A DNA stretch of 64,000 nucleotides from Stratiolaelaps scimitus (taxonomy: Eukaryota; Arthropoda; Arachnida; Mesostigmata; Laelapidae), in contig JABWDB010000001.1 in NCBI GenBank assembly GCA_019614645.1, forward strand, positions 20,935,501 to 20,999,500, given 5' to 3'. Position numbers and translations under genes: made by a program. Below, in pieces: positions 47,531 through 59,200 of the stretch (position 1 is its first letter; each line of letters begins with the position of its first letter). A model generated the notes under the pieces. It worked only from the letters and a program-made list of their open reading frames with translations, ran no database searches and had not been told where the DNA came from.

Positions 47531-47600
47531 GTTTTTTCCAGCTGACCCTCAGCTGTTTCCCTATGCGACAGGCCTCAGCTCTTAACCTTTTAGATATACT
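47531..47600 (+). repeat. Dispersed repeat family, copy 3
   Basis: GTTTTTTCCAGCTGACCCTC, a diverged middle, then GGCCTCAGCTCTTAACCTTT. It ends before the GGGGCCACC block. The left part joins a SINE fragment, so the two may be parts of one longer element. Confidence 0.55.
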
Positions 47601-48370
47601 ACCGGAAAATTTATTAGGTATATATAAGCTTGCCCATAGTAACCTTAGGAGTCATTTCGTTGTCATTTCTTTCAGAATCGTTGCACGAGCTGTGATTTAC
47701 CGATTATGAATTCGAATAGTATGCCCACACACGTATGAATGTTTTACCATTTTTGTATACGCGCTACATCTAGACAAGACTAAGGGTTTCCGGCTGCTCG
47801 TTGCTAATCTTCAAAAAGTCTAAAACCGCCATGTACAATCCTGACTCGAATTACTAGTAGATGCTTAGAAACCGTGTTTTCTAAATTTGAGGAAAAATCA
47901 TCACTTGATCATTTCTGTAGTCCGTATAATGTATCCGCTGGAGAGATTCGCACATACCCCATTAAATGCCATTTTACTTCCAGCTATCGTTTAGGCTAGA
48001 GCATACATTTTCTTTCAATAATTGTAGATAGAGAGCGAATTTCAGTTGATAGCTCAACGTCTCCTCCAGCAGACCTGACAGCTGGTGGATTTCATCTCCT
48101 TCCCTCTTATTGACGGCAGCGACTACCATAACATCAGCGCTGTAAACGTGTACGATCTCATTGCACTCGTTGCAAACGTATTCGAACTAGATGTTGACCC
48201 GAATGTTGGCTTGAACTCGTGAAGTGCACCTCTCAGTTTAACAAGCGCCGACAACGACCGGATGGAAAGTCCTTCTTATAACACTTGACAGATGACCGCA
48301 CACATCGAACGTCGTATGCATGTGACAAGGATTTGGCTTAAAAGTTCGACACTAGCCTACAAAGGATCTA

Positions 48371-48490
48371 CGGTCAGGAATTAACAAGCGGTTTACTTTT
48401 GGAGTGGTCATCTATCAAGTCCTTGAATGATCTACCTCGCACAGTCAGGAATTAACAAGTGGTGCACTTTTCCGAGCGGTCGCCTATTTC
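48371..48490 (+). repeat. Imperfect tandem duplication, about 71-bp unit
   Basis: GGTCAGGAATTAACAAG at 48372 and AGTCAGGAATTAACAAG at 48443, each followed by GGT..ACTTTT.. and a GGTC.. block. The two units cover most of 48371-48490. Confidence 0.6.
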
Positions 48491-50725
48491 GCCATCTCAG
48501 TTGGAGATCACGTCCGCACTGTTTGCCGAGTTGGCTGGATCAATTTCGTCAGATTCCTCGAAGACGGTTGTAAAAGCACTTTGCTAACGACTTCTGTCGT
48601 CACAATCGATCTGTTTGCCAGCTTGTAGAGCCTCAAACGTGCCCGGCAGCGTATACTTGCAGAGCCTGGAAACTGTTACATTTTCAAACTGGAAGACGAC
48701 ACTGGATAGAAATTGATATGGATGATCAGGGTTGATAGTCCATATCTAGCCATTCTGAATCCTACTCATTGTTCCAGATTGGTTAGATATAGGATAACAT
48801 TATACCAGATGTCACTTGAATGTAGGATATCGGGCGCACAGTCTATCCTGCACGATAAGATAACTACAACAACAACTGTTAATAAGATAAAATTATTCTT
48901 TCTGCTTAAATGTAGTAGTAATCGTAGAAGCCGTGTTTATTGATCACTAGATAGCTCTCCCAAATCAGCCACAGCCGAGTAATCCAACCATTTACTCCAC
49001 AAGTAATAGTTCGCTATGTGCACATTGCCCCGAATTTATAGTAAATTCCTATGGCGGTTTCACGGCACTGGTTTGATACACGCGATTCGCTCACGGGAGA
49101 ATTTACCTTGGGTGACCTGTTCAATTAGACAGATCAAATCAAGTCAGCTATTTTACGGCCAGCGGTCGACCCGGTGGATGTCAATATTATAAATGGTACA
49201 CAGGTGCACTAATTTGAACAAAAGTCTCGATATCGAGAACGACCCGTTTCCCAGAAACGTTTTCACGCATCTATGAGCTAACTTTTTTTTTTCCAAAAAA
49301 CAATCAACGAATGATTGAATCTGCGGACGACCATTGAATTTTGTTGACTTTCAACTGACAGTCTGCGGATTTAAATTGGATATAACCACGTTTGATAATC
49401 TCATATGTTTCGTCAAATACTTACGCATTTAGATGACTATTCATTGTGCTCGCTATTACTATTATTATTATTATTATTATTAAGTAACGTCCTTATGGCT
49501 CTCTCTTTGTGAAACACAAAAAACACTTTCTTATTTATACATCGATGCTGTTGTATTCTATCCCAGATGAAGGGCTGGCACAAATGGTATGATATTCGGT
49601 AATTTGGCAACTTCCCTTTAATTTTGATTCTGTAAAAACAACTTCAACAAACCTCCCCTAAGAAATCGAAGATGAATCTAGCCTATTATAGTTCCCATCC
49701 CAAGTATAATTCTGTTGAATACATAACAATTTAATGATAACACTTGCACTCACAGCTCTTTCTATTGTGGCCATCACAAGCTCCATTTAGCGAACCCTGA
49801 AAACTCGGTATAGCAACATTGTATATCAGATAAAATGTTCTATGCGGATTCTATTCATGGAAAAGTAGCAAAGATTGAAAGGATTGCAAACGCTAATGTG
49901 GTCCGAGACGACAGCATTCTCACCTCCCTACCAATGCTTAGTCGTCATACTCCCATGTGTCTCCCAGTGCAGCGTTGTGCGGCCCTAGTGACACTATCAT
50001 CATATTATACTATGTCATTGGATTTGATCCTTCGATCGAAAACAGTCCGTTGCTCATTCTGTTCCAGACCGTTCCACTCAGAAATCGGACGCTCGATTGG
50101 CGACACACACATTCTCAATTACTCTGCTCTGTCTGTATTTCTTTCTCTCTCTCTCTTGATCCCATGAATTGCCAATCGGCCGCGACATCGCGGACCCATC
50201 TGGAATTGTTTTTGTATGGCTGTGCGCCACTCCTCATTGATGCAGTTGTATTCTATAATACGACCTCTCCTGAGCCAGGCGACGGCCTAAGTCGAGCTAG
50301 CGTTATATTATTCACAAACTTACGCTATACACATATTCTGATCTCGTATTTTCCATTCGAAAGTCTATTGTTGAGAATCGAACTACTAGCGTTGGCAAGA
50401 TTGTACTTTGGTAAATCGTTGCTAAATGAAAACGCTCCTTGTTTGCTAAGATGGAAGCAACCCTGCCCATCTTAAGGCATTTAACTGAAACTGGCGCTTT
50501 AATTCTCGACTGGAAATCATTCCAACTATTGTGGAGGGTATCGCTCGAGACTAAACTAATCAATTTCGATACAATTGAGTTGAGGACGTGTCAAAATGAG
50601 ATGTGGAAACGTGTAACTAGAAAAACCAAATGAAATAAGGGTTTCGTAGGCACTCGGTGGAGGTATATATCATATATATGACATGATCGGAAGCAATTAT
50701 AAGCGCCATTTGAAAAATGTATCAG

Positions 50726-50793
50726 CGGCAGGTTTCGAATTCCCGTCGCGTTACAAATGCATTAGCATGGCACTGCTGCGCACTATCTCCGCC
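50726..50793 (-). repeat. Decayed tRNA-like sequence, possible second SINE family
   Basis: The minus strand reads GGAGATAGTGCGCAGCAGTG, a CATTTGTAACGCG anticodon-arm-like part and a CGGGAATTCGAAACCTGCC T-arm-like part, about 68 nt in all. Arms pair only partly and the A box is imperfect, so a working tRNA is unlikely. An AT-rich tail follows to about 50640. Confidence 0.3.
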
Positions 50794-52055
50794 ATTGAGC
50801 GGTATACCTTCATATAGGTAGCCTCAGAGGAGGCGGTGGTTAGTTGAAACGTTGACTTACTTCAATAGCGTAACTCGCCTGAAGAATGCGCTAAGCGATA
50901 CCGGGGGTGCTGTTGAACATCGTCAACAGTTCCATAAGGGGGGCGGCCATGGTGTTGGCATCATTAGCATGCCAACACCCCCCCCTTGAAAAAAAAATGG
51001 AGTAACTCGTGTCTGTTGAGGAAATAACCTGGCCCCAGTTATTTGTTGATATGATGTTGGGCCTTACGAATGCAAATAGAAGTACTTTTTCATTTGTGGC
51101 CAATGTACACCACTATGAGGCATCAACGAGGCGCTAACGACTCGCACCAATGCTAAAATGAATGCCATTCACGTAACTTGAAGAATACGACCTGTCTGGA
51201 GTCGTGTAAGCTTGTACAGCTACAATCATTGTGGCCGTCGAGCGGCAGATAATACACGCTGCGGGAAACGGCTGACTGAATAGGAAATTGCTGGCCAAAC
51301 TTGAGTGATGATTGTATATGGAGTAACGCTTCCATGAAATGCTGCCTCGAGTTGCACTTGAGAGTTTATTGTACTTTCGCGACCGCCGTTAGGCTTCCTC
51401 TCTCTCTCGCTCTCTCTCTCTCTTTCCCTGTCTCAACTGAGGTAGCTCCTGTTTTTTAAAGAACGATAACCAGATGTGGTGTAAGCCAATGCGAAGCGTT
51501 CTCCTCAAAGGTGTTCCAGGGTATCAGCAGTTTCATTAATCTTAATCTCATTCAGTGCATTCGACATGGGTCACATCATTCCTGTTAAACGGCATCACTA
51601 GTGGGTAAGTACATAGACTTCTTGGATGAACTGACTTGACCACGTCGTAGGACATGGGTCCTTATGCTACTCTCAGTGAAATGTAGGCTCTTCCTCCCGT
51701 CATTTTTCGTACTAATCTCATACGGATAACCTCAGAGAAGTGTCTTCTGATTGGAGCAGGGTCGGAGAGCCTTCACCCACGAAAAGGCTATCTGGCGTCC
51801 GCGTGACACGCTTTTGTGTGCATTCTGATACCATCTTGTTGGCAGGTCCGCAAATGCGCCGGTCGTCATAAGAATAAAGTCTCATTGCAAAATGCAATGA
51901 GTACGTAACGTGGACCACAACAATAGTGATGTACACTTTTTTTGATTTTATTTATACAATGCATTCTTTATTTCCATTATTCCTCTTCGTATCTGCTTAA
52001 AATACAGCAAATGCTTTGTACAAATCTTCCAAAGAGAATACTAATGTACATTTGT

Positions 52056-52284
52056 TTATATACAGCGCCGTACCTCGCCGTGATTGAGTGCCCACAAATG
52101 ATCGAGAGAACATTGGCAACCGCTGGCTATCCATCCACCGCAAAACATCTTCTGAATAGGTTGATTGAATAGGCTTTCTTTCAATGAGCTGTAGTAAAGT
52201 TGAACTCGAATTGAAATCGCCTGCTTCAGTGCGGGGAAGAGCTGGACCGGAAATATACACAGGAGCCATAGAGTCGGCGATCAT
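52056..52284 (-). other. Possible short exon
   Basis: A minus-strand frame starting at an ATG gives MAPVYISGPALPRTEAGDFN, then a helix-like IERKPIQSTYSEDVLRWMDS, up to a donor-like CGGCGAG/GTACGG near 52070. It has a coding feel for about 70 codons, but there is no homology and no partner exon. The plus strand of the same stretch is also open, so strand choice is uncertain. Confidence 0.22.
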
Positions 52285-53548
52285 TGTTTAAGTGTATGCC
52301 ACCTGAGATACGAAGAAAACATCAACAACAACGGCACAGACAACATAAGCAGCACCAACGGTGTATTATGTTCATCCCTATACACAAATACAAAGAATCG
52401 CTTATACTTCTGGCTGATTTCTCGACGTCGCATATGTCGACTGGCGACTCACTCCGGCACCTCAGGCGGTTATGCTAACTGGGAACAACAACAACAACAA
52501 CAACGAGAACCGAGGCCAGGGCGAAAGTAGAATTCATTTATACGCGCGCCGTGTATAATACTACCATTATACACACATAAACGTACTTTTATTGTTTTTG
52601 GCAAACTCATTAATCAGTGCAAGACTACTACTAATCCTACAATCAATAAATCGATGCCCAACTATGATAAATACACTGCGAAGCCCATGATAATGGCCAA
52701 CTGCTCATTCATCTAGGAGGGATATTCTTGTCGTACAATCCATCCTCGGATGTCGATGCAGTCAGATCACGCTACATGTTTCCTTCCTGTCGCGGTGTAG
52801 GCGACAACTGGATGAAATTTTGTCGCGTCACCTGACGCAGCTGATTGTAGCAGCGACTGTCCTTATTATTCACCTTAACTACGGTGGGCCATAATTATTA
52901 TTTTCATGAACACTTCTCATGGCGTCACCACTGTCATTATTATTATTATTATTGTTTATTTGTGTTATCATTAGGTCGTTATGTTGCATATAACCGTCGA
53001 TTTATACATGGCTAGACCTGAATGGATATTGCTATTAATTTCGAGGCAATCCAGCAGCAACGACAGCAACAATAACAACGTGTTTAGCAATGCGCCGATG
53101 TGCTTCGCTGTTGTGTGACCCGTGACATATCTCAACCGAAACTGCATCGTGCGCTGACAAACAGCCACATTGACGGGTATACATGTATCGTTGTATCCAA
53201 ACTTACCGCCGCTTCATTATTCTTCATTCTTGTTGCTGTTGTTGTTGTTACTATCGTATAAAGAAATAATTGAAGATGAAAAGGAAATATGGGGTTCCTT
53301 GCATCAAAAGCTGTACGCCTGTTTGGTTGTTTGCTTGTGTGCGTCGGTATAACTACAAATTATTGTTAAGTATATTATATGTCACTTCATCATCATCAGT
53401 ATGTCAATGTCATCTTAGCTGAACCGCATTATTCTTCAGCTTTCTCATTTGAATCAATATTATTATTACTCTCAGGAGTCGCTGTTGCATACAGCGAGAT
53501 GTACATGTGTAACCTTACCGGAGAAATATAAACATCTCTATACAGCAG

Positions 53549-53613
<65 letters not shown>
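53549..53613. repeat. Compound (TC)11(TA)21 microsatellite
   Basis: A pure TC run switches directly to a pure TA run; it lies downstream of gene 3, beyond its polyadenylation signals. Confidence 0.9.
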
Positions 53614-53616
<3 letters not shown>

Positions 53617-53742
53617 AGCGTAGACACAACATAACACTTAGTGTTTTGTTGTCTCTGCACTTATATTTCCTTGTCAGCATCATCGCCAAGACGTAACGTC
53701 AGCTCACAGCTTCTCCATAGCATATTTATACCTGCACCTATA

Positions 53743-53752
53743 TTTATTTATT
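53743..53752 (-). terminator. Polyadenylation signals of gene 3 (overlapping AATAAA)
   Basis: AATAAATAAA on the minus strand lies about 390 bp past the gene 3 stop. It is the first strong signal downstream; the 3' UTR between holds no repeat. Confidence 0.45.
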
Positions 53753-54142
53753 TGTATTTATAGTTTATCTATATTACACAATATTAATTCCATTGTACAC
53801 AAGAGGTCCCTAGGACATATTGGCAATAGCTGCCAAAGTAACGGTGAGCCGAGCACCAGGCGGTGTCAGACACCAGGCTACGTTCATTCAATATTTACTT
53901 TGTTCGTTTTTCTCGATCGAACTGTGCTCCTGGAAGACTACGACGCTATTGAACAGGTTGGTTGTTTTTGTTGCGTTAGGGTTGCACGTGGAGAACGCTA
54001 GCGACTCATAGAGAACGAATTCAATTAATAAGCTAAAGGGTACATATATAATTACGGAGGCAATTAAGAGATCGAAAGAAGAAGTAAGTTGCTCGTCAAC
54101 ACGTATGCTGAAGGGATCGTTGAGGGTGACATAAGCGATCAT

Positions 54143-57130
54143 TTACGAGCCACAGGTAGCAATGTGCATGGCGACGACCCTCATATCGACACCCGTCAGA
54201 CCGCAATACCCACACTGATACCGCTGTTCTTGGTTCGATGAAGAGACCGGTGAACCCACTCGTTGCTGCTGTTTCTGCTGTTGTTGCTGTGCGAGCTCCT
54301 GTTGCCGTTGAGCAATTTGAACTTGTTGTTGTTGCTGCTGCTGCTGTTGCTGTTGTGAAGGCTGGTAATGCGGCGTTGGATGTTCGTGTGGCTGTTGGTG
54401 GCCGGATGTGAGAGAATGTTCCACCTGAACTTGAACAGAATGAGGATGATGAAGATGATTAAGACGATGATGCGGACGCTGTTCATGAACACGCTGCTGT
54501 GCCGTCTGCCGATTGTTTGTCTGCTGTGCCGGTGGTATTATTCGCTGTGGGGCTCGCTTTTGGGTAACTCCCATGACATCGTTGTTGTTGTTGTTATTGT
54601 TGTTGTTGTTGTTGACTGAGTTCGCGTTCAGCAGACTTGGCACACTGGTCGAAAGTGGTGGGTGCTGAATGGCTTTCTGCGCGAGCTTAGGAGGTGAAGG
54701 CAAAGATATGATAACGGGAGGTGGGTTCGTTGGCACGAGTTTCGCTGTCGGTGGCCCGACTTGAGCTTGTTGAGTCGGTGGCGGTACGCGAACACCTCGT
54801 GGCGGCAGTACCGGTGAACTACATGGGCTGGGGAGATGCGTAGCCGATTTTGCAGCTGCTGAAACCCGCGAAAGCTGGTCAGTCTGCAAGCACGTCTCAC
54901 TTACCGTAGCTGGCGTTGCGTCAGGGACTGGCGGAGCTGATAGAAGCAATCGAAGATGCTGTTGGTTTATGGGGAGCCCTACTGCACTCTGGCTAGTCCT
55001 CACAATGGGGCCATTAATAGTAGTATTATCGAGCTGCTGTATAGGCGCGTCCATGCAAACGGGGGCCACGCGCTGAATCGGGATCGCTGTGCCACGTGCC
55101 ACTTGCCTTGTACCATTTGGCTGAGTATTATTCAACGTCGTTGTGGGTGTTGGTAATCGCTTATTGCTGTTGTTGTTGTTGCTATCTTCTAGTTGAATAG
55201 ACACCGCGTAGCTTGATGGGAGTAATGACTGCTTTGCGGAGGCTGGACATGGCCGGTTCAACTTTGCCGATCGTAATGGTGGAAGCGGCGCGTCATCGTC
55301 GTCCAAAATGATTACTTCTCCTCGGGATGAGGTAGCCTTGTTTATGTACGGCGCTGCTGTGAAATGTGGGACAGGATTCACTCGAGACGGCGATGTCTCA
55401 GGCGTTGACGCAGTTAGCGACGCAGGGTACTCCCGGGTTCCCCAACAAATTTCGATTAGTGGTCGCGACTCCTTTTCTACTTTATCTCCAGAGGCATCGA
55501 GTGGACGCACTGGCTCCTCCTTGAAGAATGTGTGACAAGGTACGCTTTTCTTCCAGCTGCTCATATCGAGCAATTGTTGGAACCTCCGCCTGAGGCGGTG
55601 GTTGACAGGCGCGCATGCGATATGACCTTCTGACGGCTGCTTCTCCAGGCTAATATCTTGCTCGAAAGTATTCACCTTAGCTGAATCTAGTGAATCGCAT
55701 ATTGTAGCGGAGCTTTCGTGAGGCTCAGTGTAACTGAGATCTTTGGAGGGCGACTGACCACAGATTGGTGCTAATCTGCTTGACGGAGAATTGGGGGTTA
55801 GTTTGATTTCGTTCTCTTTGGAGGCATCCTCCGGTTCGTCGGGAAGCGATAGTAGGTCAACGAAATCAACGGGCTCCTCCTTAACGCCTACATCCGACGC
55901 CACTGTAACATCCAGCCAGGATTTGTGGACCGTCTCCGCAGGCTTGTCGTCTACTGTAGTTTGTCTCTCAGTTTTCCAGCCCCCGGAAGGTTCTAATTGG
56001 CTATCCATATTGGATTGTTGACTCGCAAACGGTACGCTAAGGTCTCCTTCACGACTCAGATTGCGGCGCTTGGTAATCTTTATTCGTGCCCTTTTAACGC
56101 TACCAGAAGCAGGAGCATTTGACGGATCAGTGCATCCATTCAACGGCAAAAAGGTTGATGACGCGTGACCCGGTTTAAAATGTGCTTGACCTTCCGCCAT
56201 CCGCGACCTGGAACACGATAAAGCAGAGGATTCATCCCGTACTTCAGATAATGGCCTCTTCACTGAATCATGTAATGACGAGACCCCAGCTTCGCTACTG
56301 CCCGCTGAAGATGCCGCAAATATATTTCGAGTAACATCATTCGAAGCGCGACTTGGTGACAGTCGCTGGTTGGCTTTTAATCGTCTACCAGGCTGCTGCC
56401 TACTCGCGCCTATCTTTTTCGCGTTGATTACAGGAGTGGACAAATTTTGCTCAACCTCCACGCTTCCTGCAGACACAACGGCTTTTATGGCACTCTCAAT
56501 ACTTGTCATTGAGAGCGTAGGACACCTTAAATTATCGCCCCACTCGTCAGCGGCAATATCATCTGCTGGTAGCCTACTACAATATAGTTCGTCTTTCTGC
56601 ACCATTACATGTTTAAGCTCCCTGGCGCTTTTCGCCGGTGCGTCGATCGGCACCGGTTTACTCGTTGTGGCCTGCGATTTTGGTGCCGGCGGCGAACTTT
56701 GCCCAACGCTTGCTAAGCGTGACGAAGTAGGCGTCGATTGCGACGATTTCGAGGATGAGGCAGTCTTGGCCGCCGCCACTGCGAGCGCTTGTAACGATGC
56801 CTTCGTCACTGGCTGCTTCAAAGCAGTCGAGGCTAATTTCGGCACGTTCGGCGCCTGTCTAATCGATGAGGTAGACGATGCGCCGATCTTTGCCGACGTG
56901 TCACTCGCTCGATTGACCAGAGCCTTTGCGGAATAATGTCTCATTGGAATCGAGGTGTTTGGACCGAAGTCGATTGTCGGCTTTGGCAGCACGGGAGGGT
57001 TCACGTTGAAGTTCGCGTCAGACGCGAACGTCTTCGGCAACAGCCGCTCGATGCTGGCGCTCGCCGTTTGCAGACTCCGAAACCTCTGCATAAGGCTCAC
57101 GTCCATCTTGAAAACGTTTTTGTCCACCAT
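54143..57130 (-). CDS. Gene 3: large Gln/Asn/His-rich nuclear protein with C-terminal C2HC zinc finger
   Basis: An intact 995-residue frame. The ATG has A at -3 and an in-frame TGA seven codons upstream, which fixes the start. In order: a conserved-looking N-terminus (residues 1-70), an Ala/Ser/Thr/Pro-rich disordered region, a basic NLS-like stretch (KRARIKITKRRN), two sumoylation-type sites (VKEEP, FKEEP), a SUMO-interaction-like motif (EVIILDDDD), Pro-rich segments, an Asn run, a His-rich part (about 880-920), Gln runs, and at the C-terminus Cys973-x2-Cys976-x12-His989-x3-Cys993, a C2HC finger two residues from the end. The features suggest a nuclear transcription or chromatin regulator whose partners bind through the disordered body. 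I do not recognise the family, and no other domain is visible. The Gln and Asn runs are encoded by near-pure triplets (54.29-54.36 and 54.58-54.61 kb), so they may vary in length. Confidence 0.9.
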   Translation of the reverse strand: MVDKNVFKMDVSLMQRFRSLQTASASIERLLPKTFASDANFNVNPPVLPKPTIDFGPNTSIPMRHYSAKALVNRASDTSAKIGASSTSSIRQAPNVPKLASTALKQPVTKASLQALAVAAAKTASSSKSSQSTPTSSRLASVGQSSPPAPKSQATTSKPVPIDAPAKSARELKHVMVQKDELYCSRLPADDIAADEWGDNLRCPTLSMTSIESAIKAVVSAGSVEVEQNLSTPVINAKKIGASRQQPGRRLKANQRLSPSRASNDVTRNIFAASSAGSSEAGVSSLHDSVKRPLSEVRDESSALSCSRSRMAEGQAHFKPGHASSTFLPLNGCTDPSNAPASGSVKRARIKITKRRNLSREGDLSVPFASQQSNMDSQLEPSGGWKTERQTTVDDKPAETVHKSWLDVTVASDVGVKEEPVDFVDLLSLPDEPEDASKENEIKLTPNSPSSRLAPICGQSPSKDLSYTEPHESSATICDSLDSAKVNTFEQDISLEKQPSEGHIACAPVNHRLRRRFQQLLDMSSWKKSVPCHTFFKEEPVRPLDASGDKVEKESRPLIEICWGTREYPASLTASTPETSPSRVNPVPHFTAAPYINKATSSRGEVIILDDDDAPLPPLRSAKLNRPCPASAKQSLLPSSYAVSIQLEDSNNNNSNKRLPTPTTTLNNTQPNGTRQVARGTAIPIQRVAPVCMDAPIQQLDNTTINGPIVRTSQSAVGLPINQQHLRLLLSAPPVPDATPATVSETCLQTDQLSRVSAAAKSATHLPSPCSSPVLPPRGVRVPPPTQQAQVGPPTAKLVPTNPPPVIISLPSPPKLAQKAIQHPPLSTSVPSLLNANSVNNNNNNNNNNNDVMGVTQKRAPQRIIPPAQQTNNRQTAQQRVHEQRPHHRLNHLHHPHSVQVQVEHSLTSGHQQPHEHPTPHYQPSQQQQQQQQQQQVQIAQRQQELAQQQQQKQQQRVGSPVSSSNQEQRYQCGYCGLTGVDMRVVAMHIATCGS

Positions 57131-57407
57131 CTTGATATGCTGACGGGTCCGTAGTCAGTCAATGATGGCTTGCTCGTAGATTTCTCGAATCACGTTCTTT
57201 GATGGGATAGCTCGGTGGTTATTGTTGTCCTCGCTGCTGTTCTGAAATCAGAGGTACGAGACACACAATACAGACACTAAGCACAAATACGGTATCCGCA
57301 GCAGTAGCAAAGAACAGCAAGTGATTGTTAGGACTTTTTCGCATGACCCTGGCTCCCGGGGCACCACAGTGCATAGACGCACGTTTCAACACGTACGGAA
57401 GGTTCAC

Positions 57408-57460
57408 CTGAGCAAAAGCGCCGCTCCGCAAGTCACCGCCTTGCCGCCATCTTGAAGGGC
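57408..57460 (-). other. Gene 3, 5' UTR first exon (predicted)
   Basis: Reading the minus strand, GCTCAG/GTGAAC at 57408/57407 is a good donor. CTGATTTCAG (AG at 57243-57242) is a good acceptor just upstream of the coding exon, giving a 166-bp intron. Exon 2 would start at 57241 and contain the in-frame TGA and the ATG at 57130. The upstream edge of exon 1 is not visible and is placed at the YY1-type motif. The coding sequence is unaffected. Confidence 0.5.
57443..57453 (-). promoter_or_regulatory. YY1-type motif at the gene 3 transcription start
   Basis: AAGATGGCGGC on the minus strand is a perfect match to the YY1 core. In animals this motif is common just downstream of transcription starts of TATA-less genes and is orientation-dependent. 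Here it points in the direction of gene 3 and lies 35 bp before the predicted first donor. Confidence 0.55.
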
Positions 57461-58171
57461 AGCACGACCGAATCGTAATGCGCCAGAACCTCACAAACAG
57501 CTACATGACCGCGACTTCCAGAACCTTTCGTGTCACCTCCAATTTCATCGGCACACCCTGCGCGGCTGTCAGTTGTTGAGATCTAAGCGCCGCACGGGTG
57601 TTTACGTACACATAAATGCCACCACTATGCTTGCTGTCTATGTGTGTTGTCTACTTATCCGAAGCGTTGTATATTCGCAATACCTCGACCTTTATCGCTG
57701 CTACCTACAACACGAAGGACAACAGCCAACCCATTGCTAACAATAGGCTAGTTAGCAATGCCAACGCATTTTGTGTACGCGTTCATCGGGCCGGAACCAA
57801 CAAGGACAGAATCGACACGGAGAAGCAGTGTAGTGTCCGATCTAATGGTTCACACAACGGGAAACTATTCCGACGAAATCGTCGAGAAGATGAGCTTCGA
57901 GAATTTGCAAAAGAAAAAAGAAAATACGGCGGGGACACTTAGTCGATGGGATCGAGGGTAGGCGGGCGGTCGGGAGGTGGGGTTAAGGAGCATCACCAGG
58001 CAAAAAAGACGAAACGTGGACCACTTCTACTTCCACCCACATCGTCGCATATTCATCGCACCATGTCTTTTATTGATGCTTGCTAATACCATTGTCGTTT
58101 TCCTTAGTAGGCAGATAGTTGTATCTATATATATTTGATATACAAGCTGCCCGCCAGCTGCCTCTACACAG

Positions 58172-58193
58172 ATATATATATATATATATATAT
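58172..58193. repeat. (AT)11 microsatellite
   Basis: Uninterrupted; upstream of gene 3. Confidence 0.9.
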
Positions 58194-59200
58194 CGACTCG
58201 GTGGACACGGGCTTTGTGGGCGCGGTCAGTTCACTTAATTCAACCAATATGTCTCCGTTTCAACCGTCTGCTATAGCTCCAATCCAGTCGAGAGAGGTTC
58301 ATGAACTTGATACAGCCGCAGCGGTGGCTGTAACGCGAGGGACGTTGGCCAGTCGAGGCATTTCAACCGTTCGTTTGTCAATTACTCTAGCTTGTCCCAA
58401 GACCCGATCACGATTCCAGCCACAAACAGCACCAAAACCATCTCGCCAACATTCGATGGCCTACCACAAACATCATCCATGAATATCACCACCGTTGCAG
58501 GTTTCCGCGATGATATCTTGTCGCTAGGCTAAGCGTGCGTCACAGCGGCATTTATCCCGAGCAAAACCAGCAGCACCACCACCACCATCACTTACCCTTT
58601 ACAACTGCGCAAGTTGATGCACGATGGATGCCGTTCTCGGCTTGGCCCTGCTGCTGCTGCTGTTGGCGCTGCTGTTTGGGCCAACCTGAGTCGGTGCGTT
58701 TCTTCCTCGTCGTCTTCTTACAATCTGTCCCTCCTCTTCGCTAGCGTTAAAAAGCACGACCACCGTGGCAGTCGCCGCAGTCGATCGAGGACATCTCAGC
58801 CGGCTCCACCACCGTGGGAGTCGGTCGCGACACCGACGGTCACGAATCGTAATTCCTGCAGTTGTGCCAACTATAATAATGACTAGCGATGATGGCTAGT
58901 CGAACCTGTGGTAGATATGCTGCAGGCAGCTACCACGATCATCAGCAGCACACCAACAACGGCAGTATGGCTAAGCAGTCGCAGCAACGGCCCAATAACC
59001 GCGTGCAGACCGAGGGCAACACCATCGAACGAAAGAGCCAACGAAGAGTCGACCCTAGCCGGCATCGATACTGATCGCAGAGGACGATGCTGACGACGAT
59101 GATCTCGCTGGAGCAGAGAAGGCGGCCTAACCATCTGCACCGTCATAGCACGACGGGAGCGCGACACAGCATCGCTGTAGTAACATAAGCGGCCACTGTA

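Larger units (their letters stand above)
47601..53540. other. Intergenic, downstream of gene 3; repeats only
   Basis: The 71-bp duplication at 48.37 kb, an (ATT)n at 49457-49482, the tRNA-like sequence at 50.73 kb, an 11-bp hairpin at 50951-50979, a (CT)n near 51.40 kb and a (CAA)n at 52.49 kb. No reliable gene. Confidence 0.5.

Noticed and set aside
56370..56936. 188-codon plus-strand open frame
   Set aside because: Antisense shadow of the intact 995-residue gene 3.
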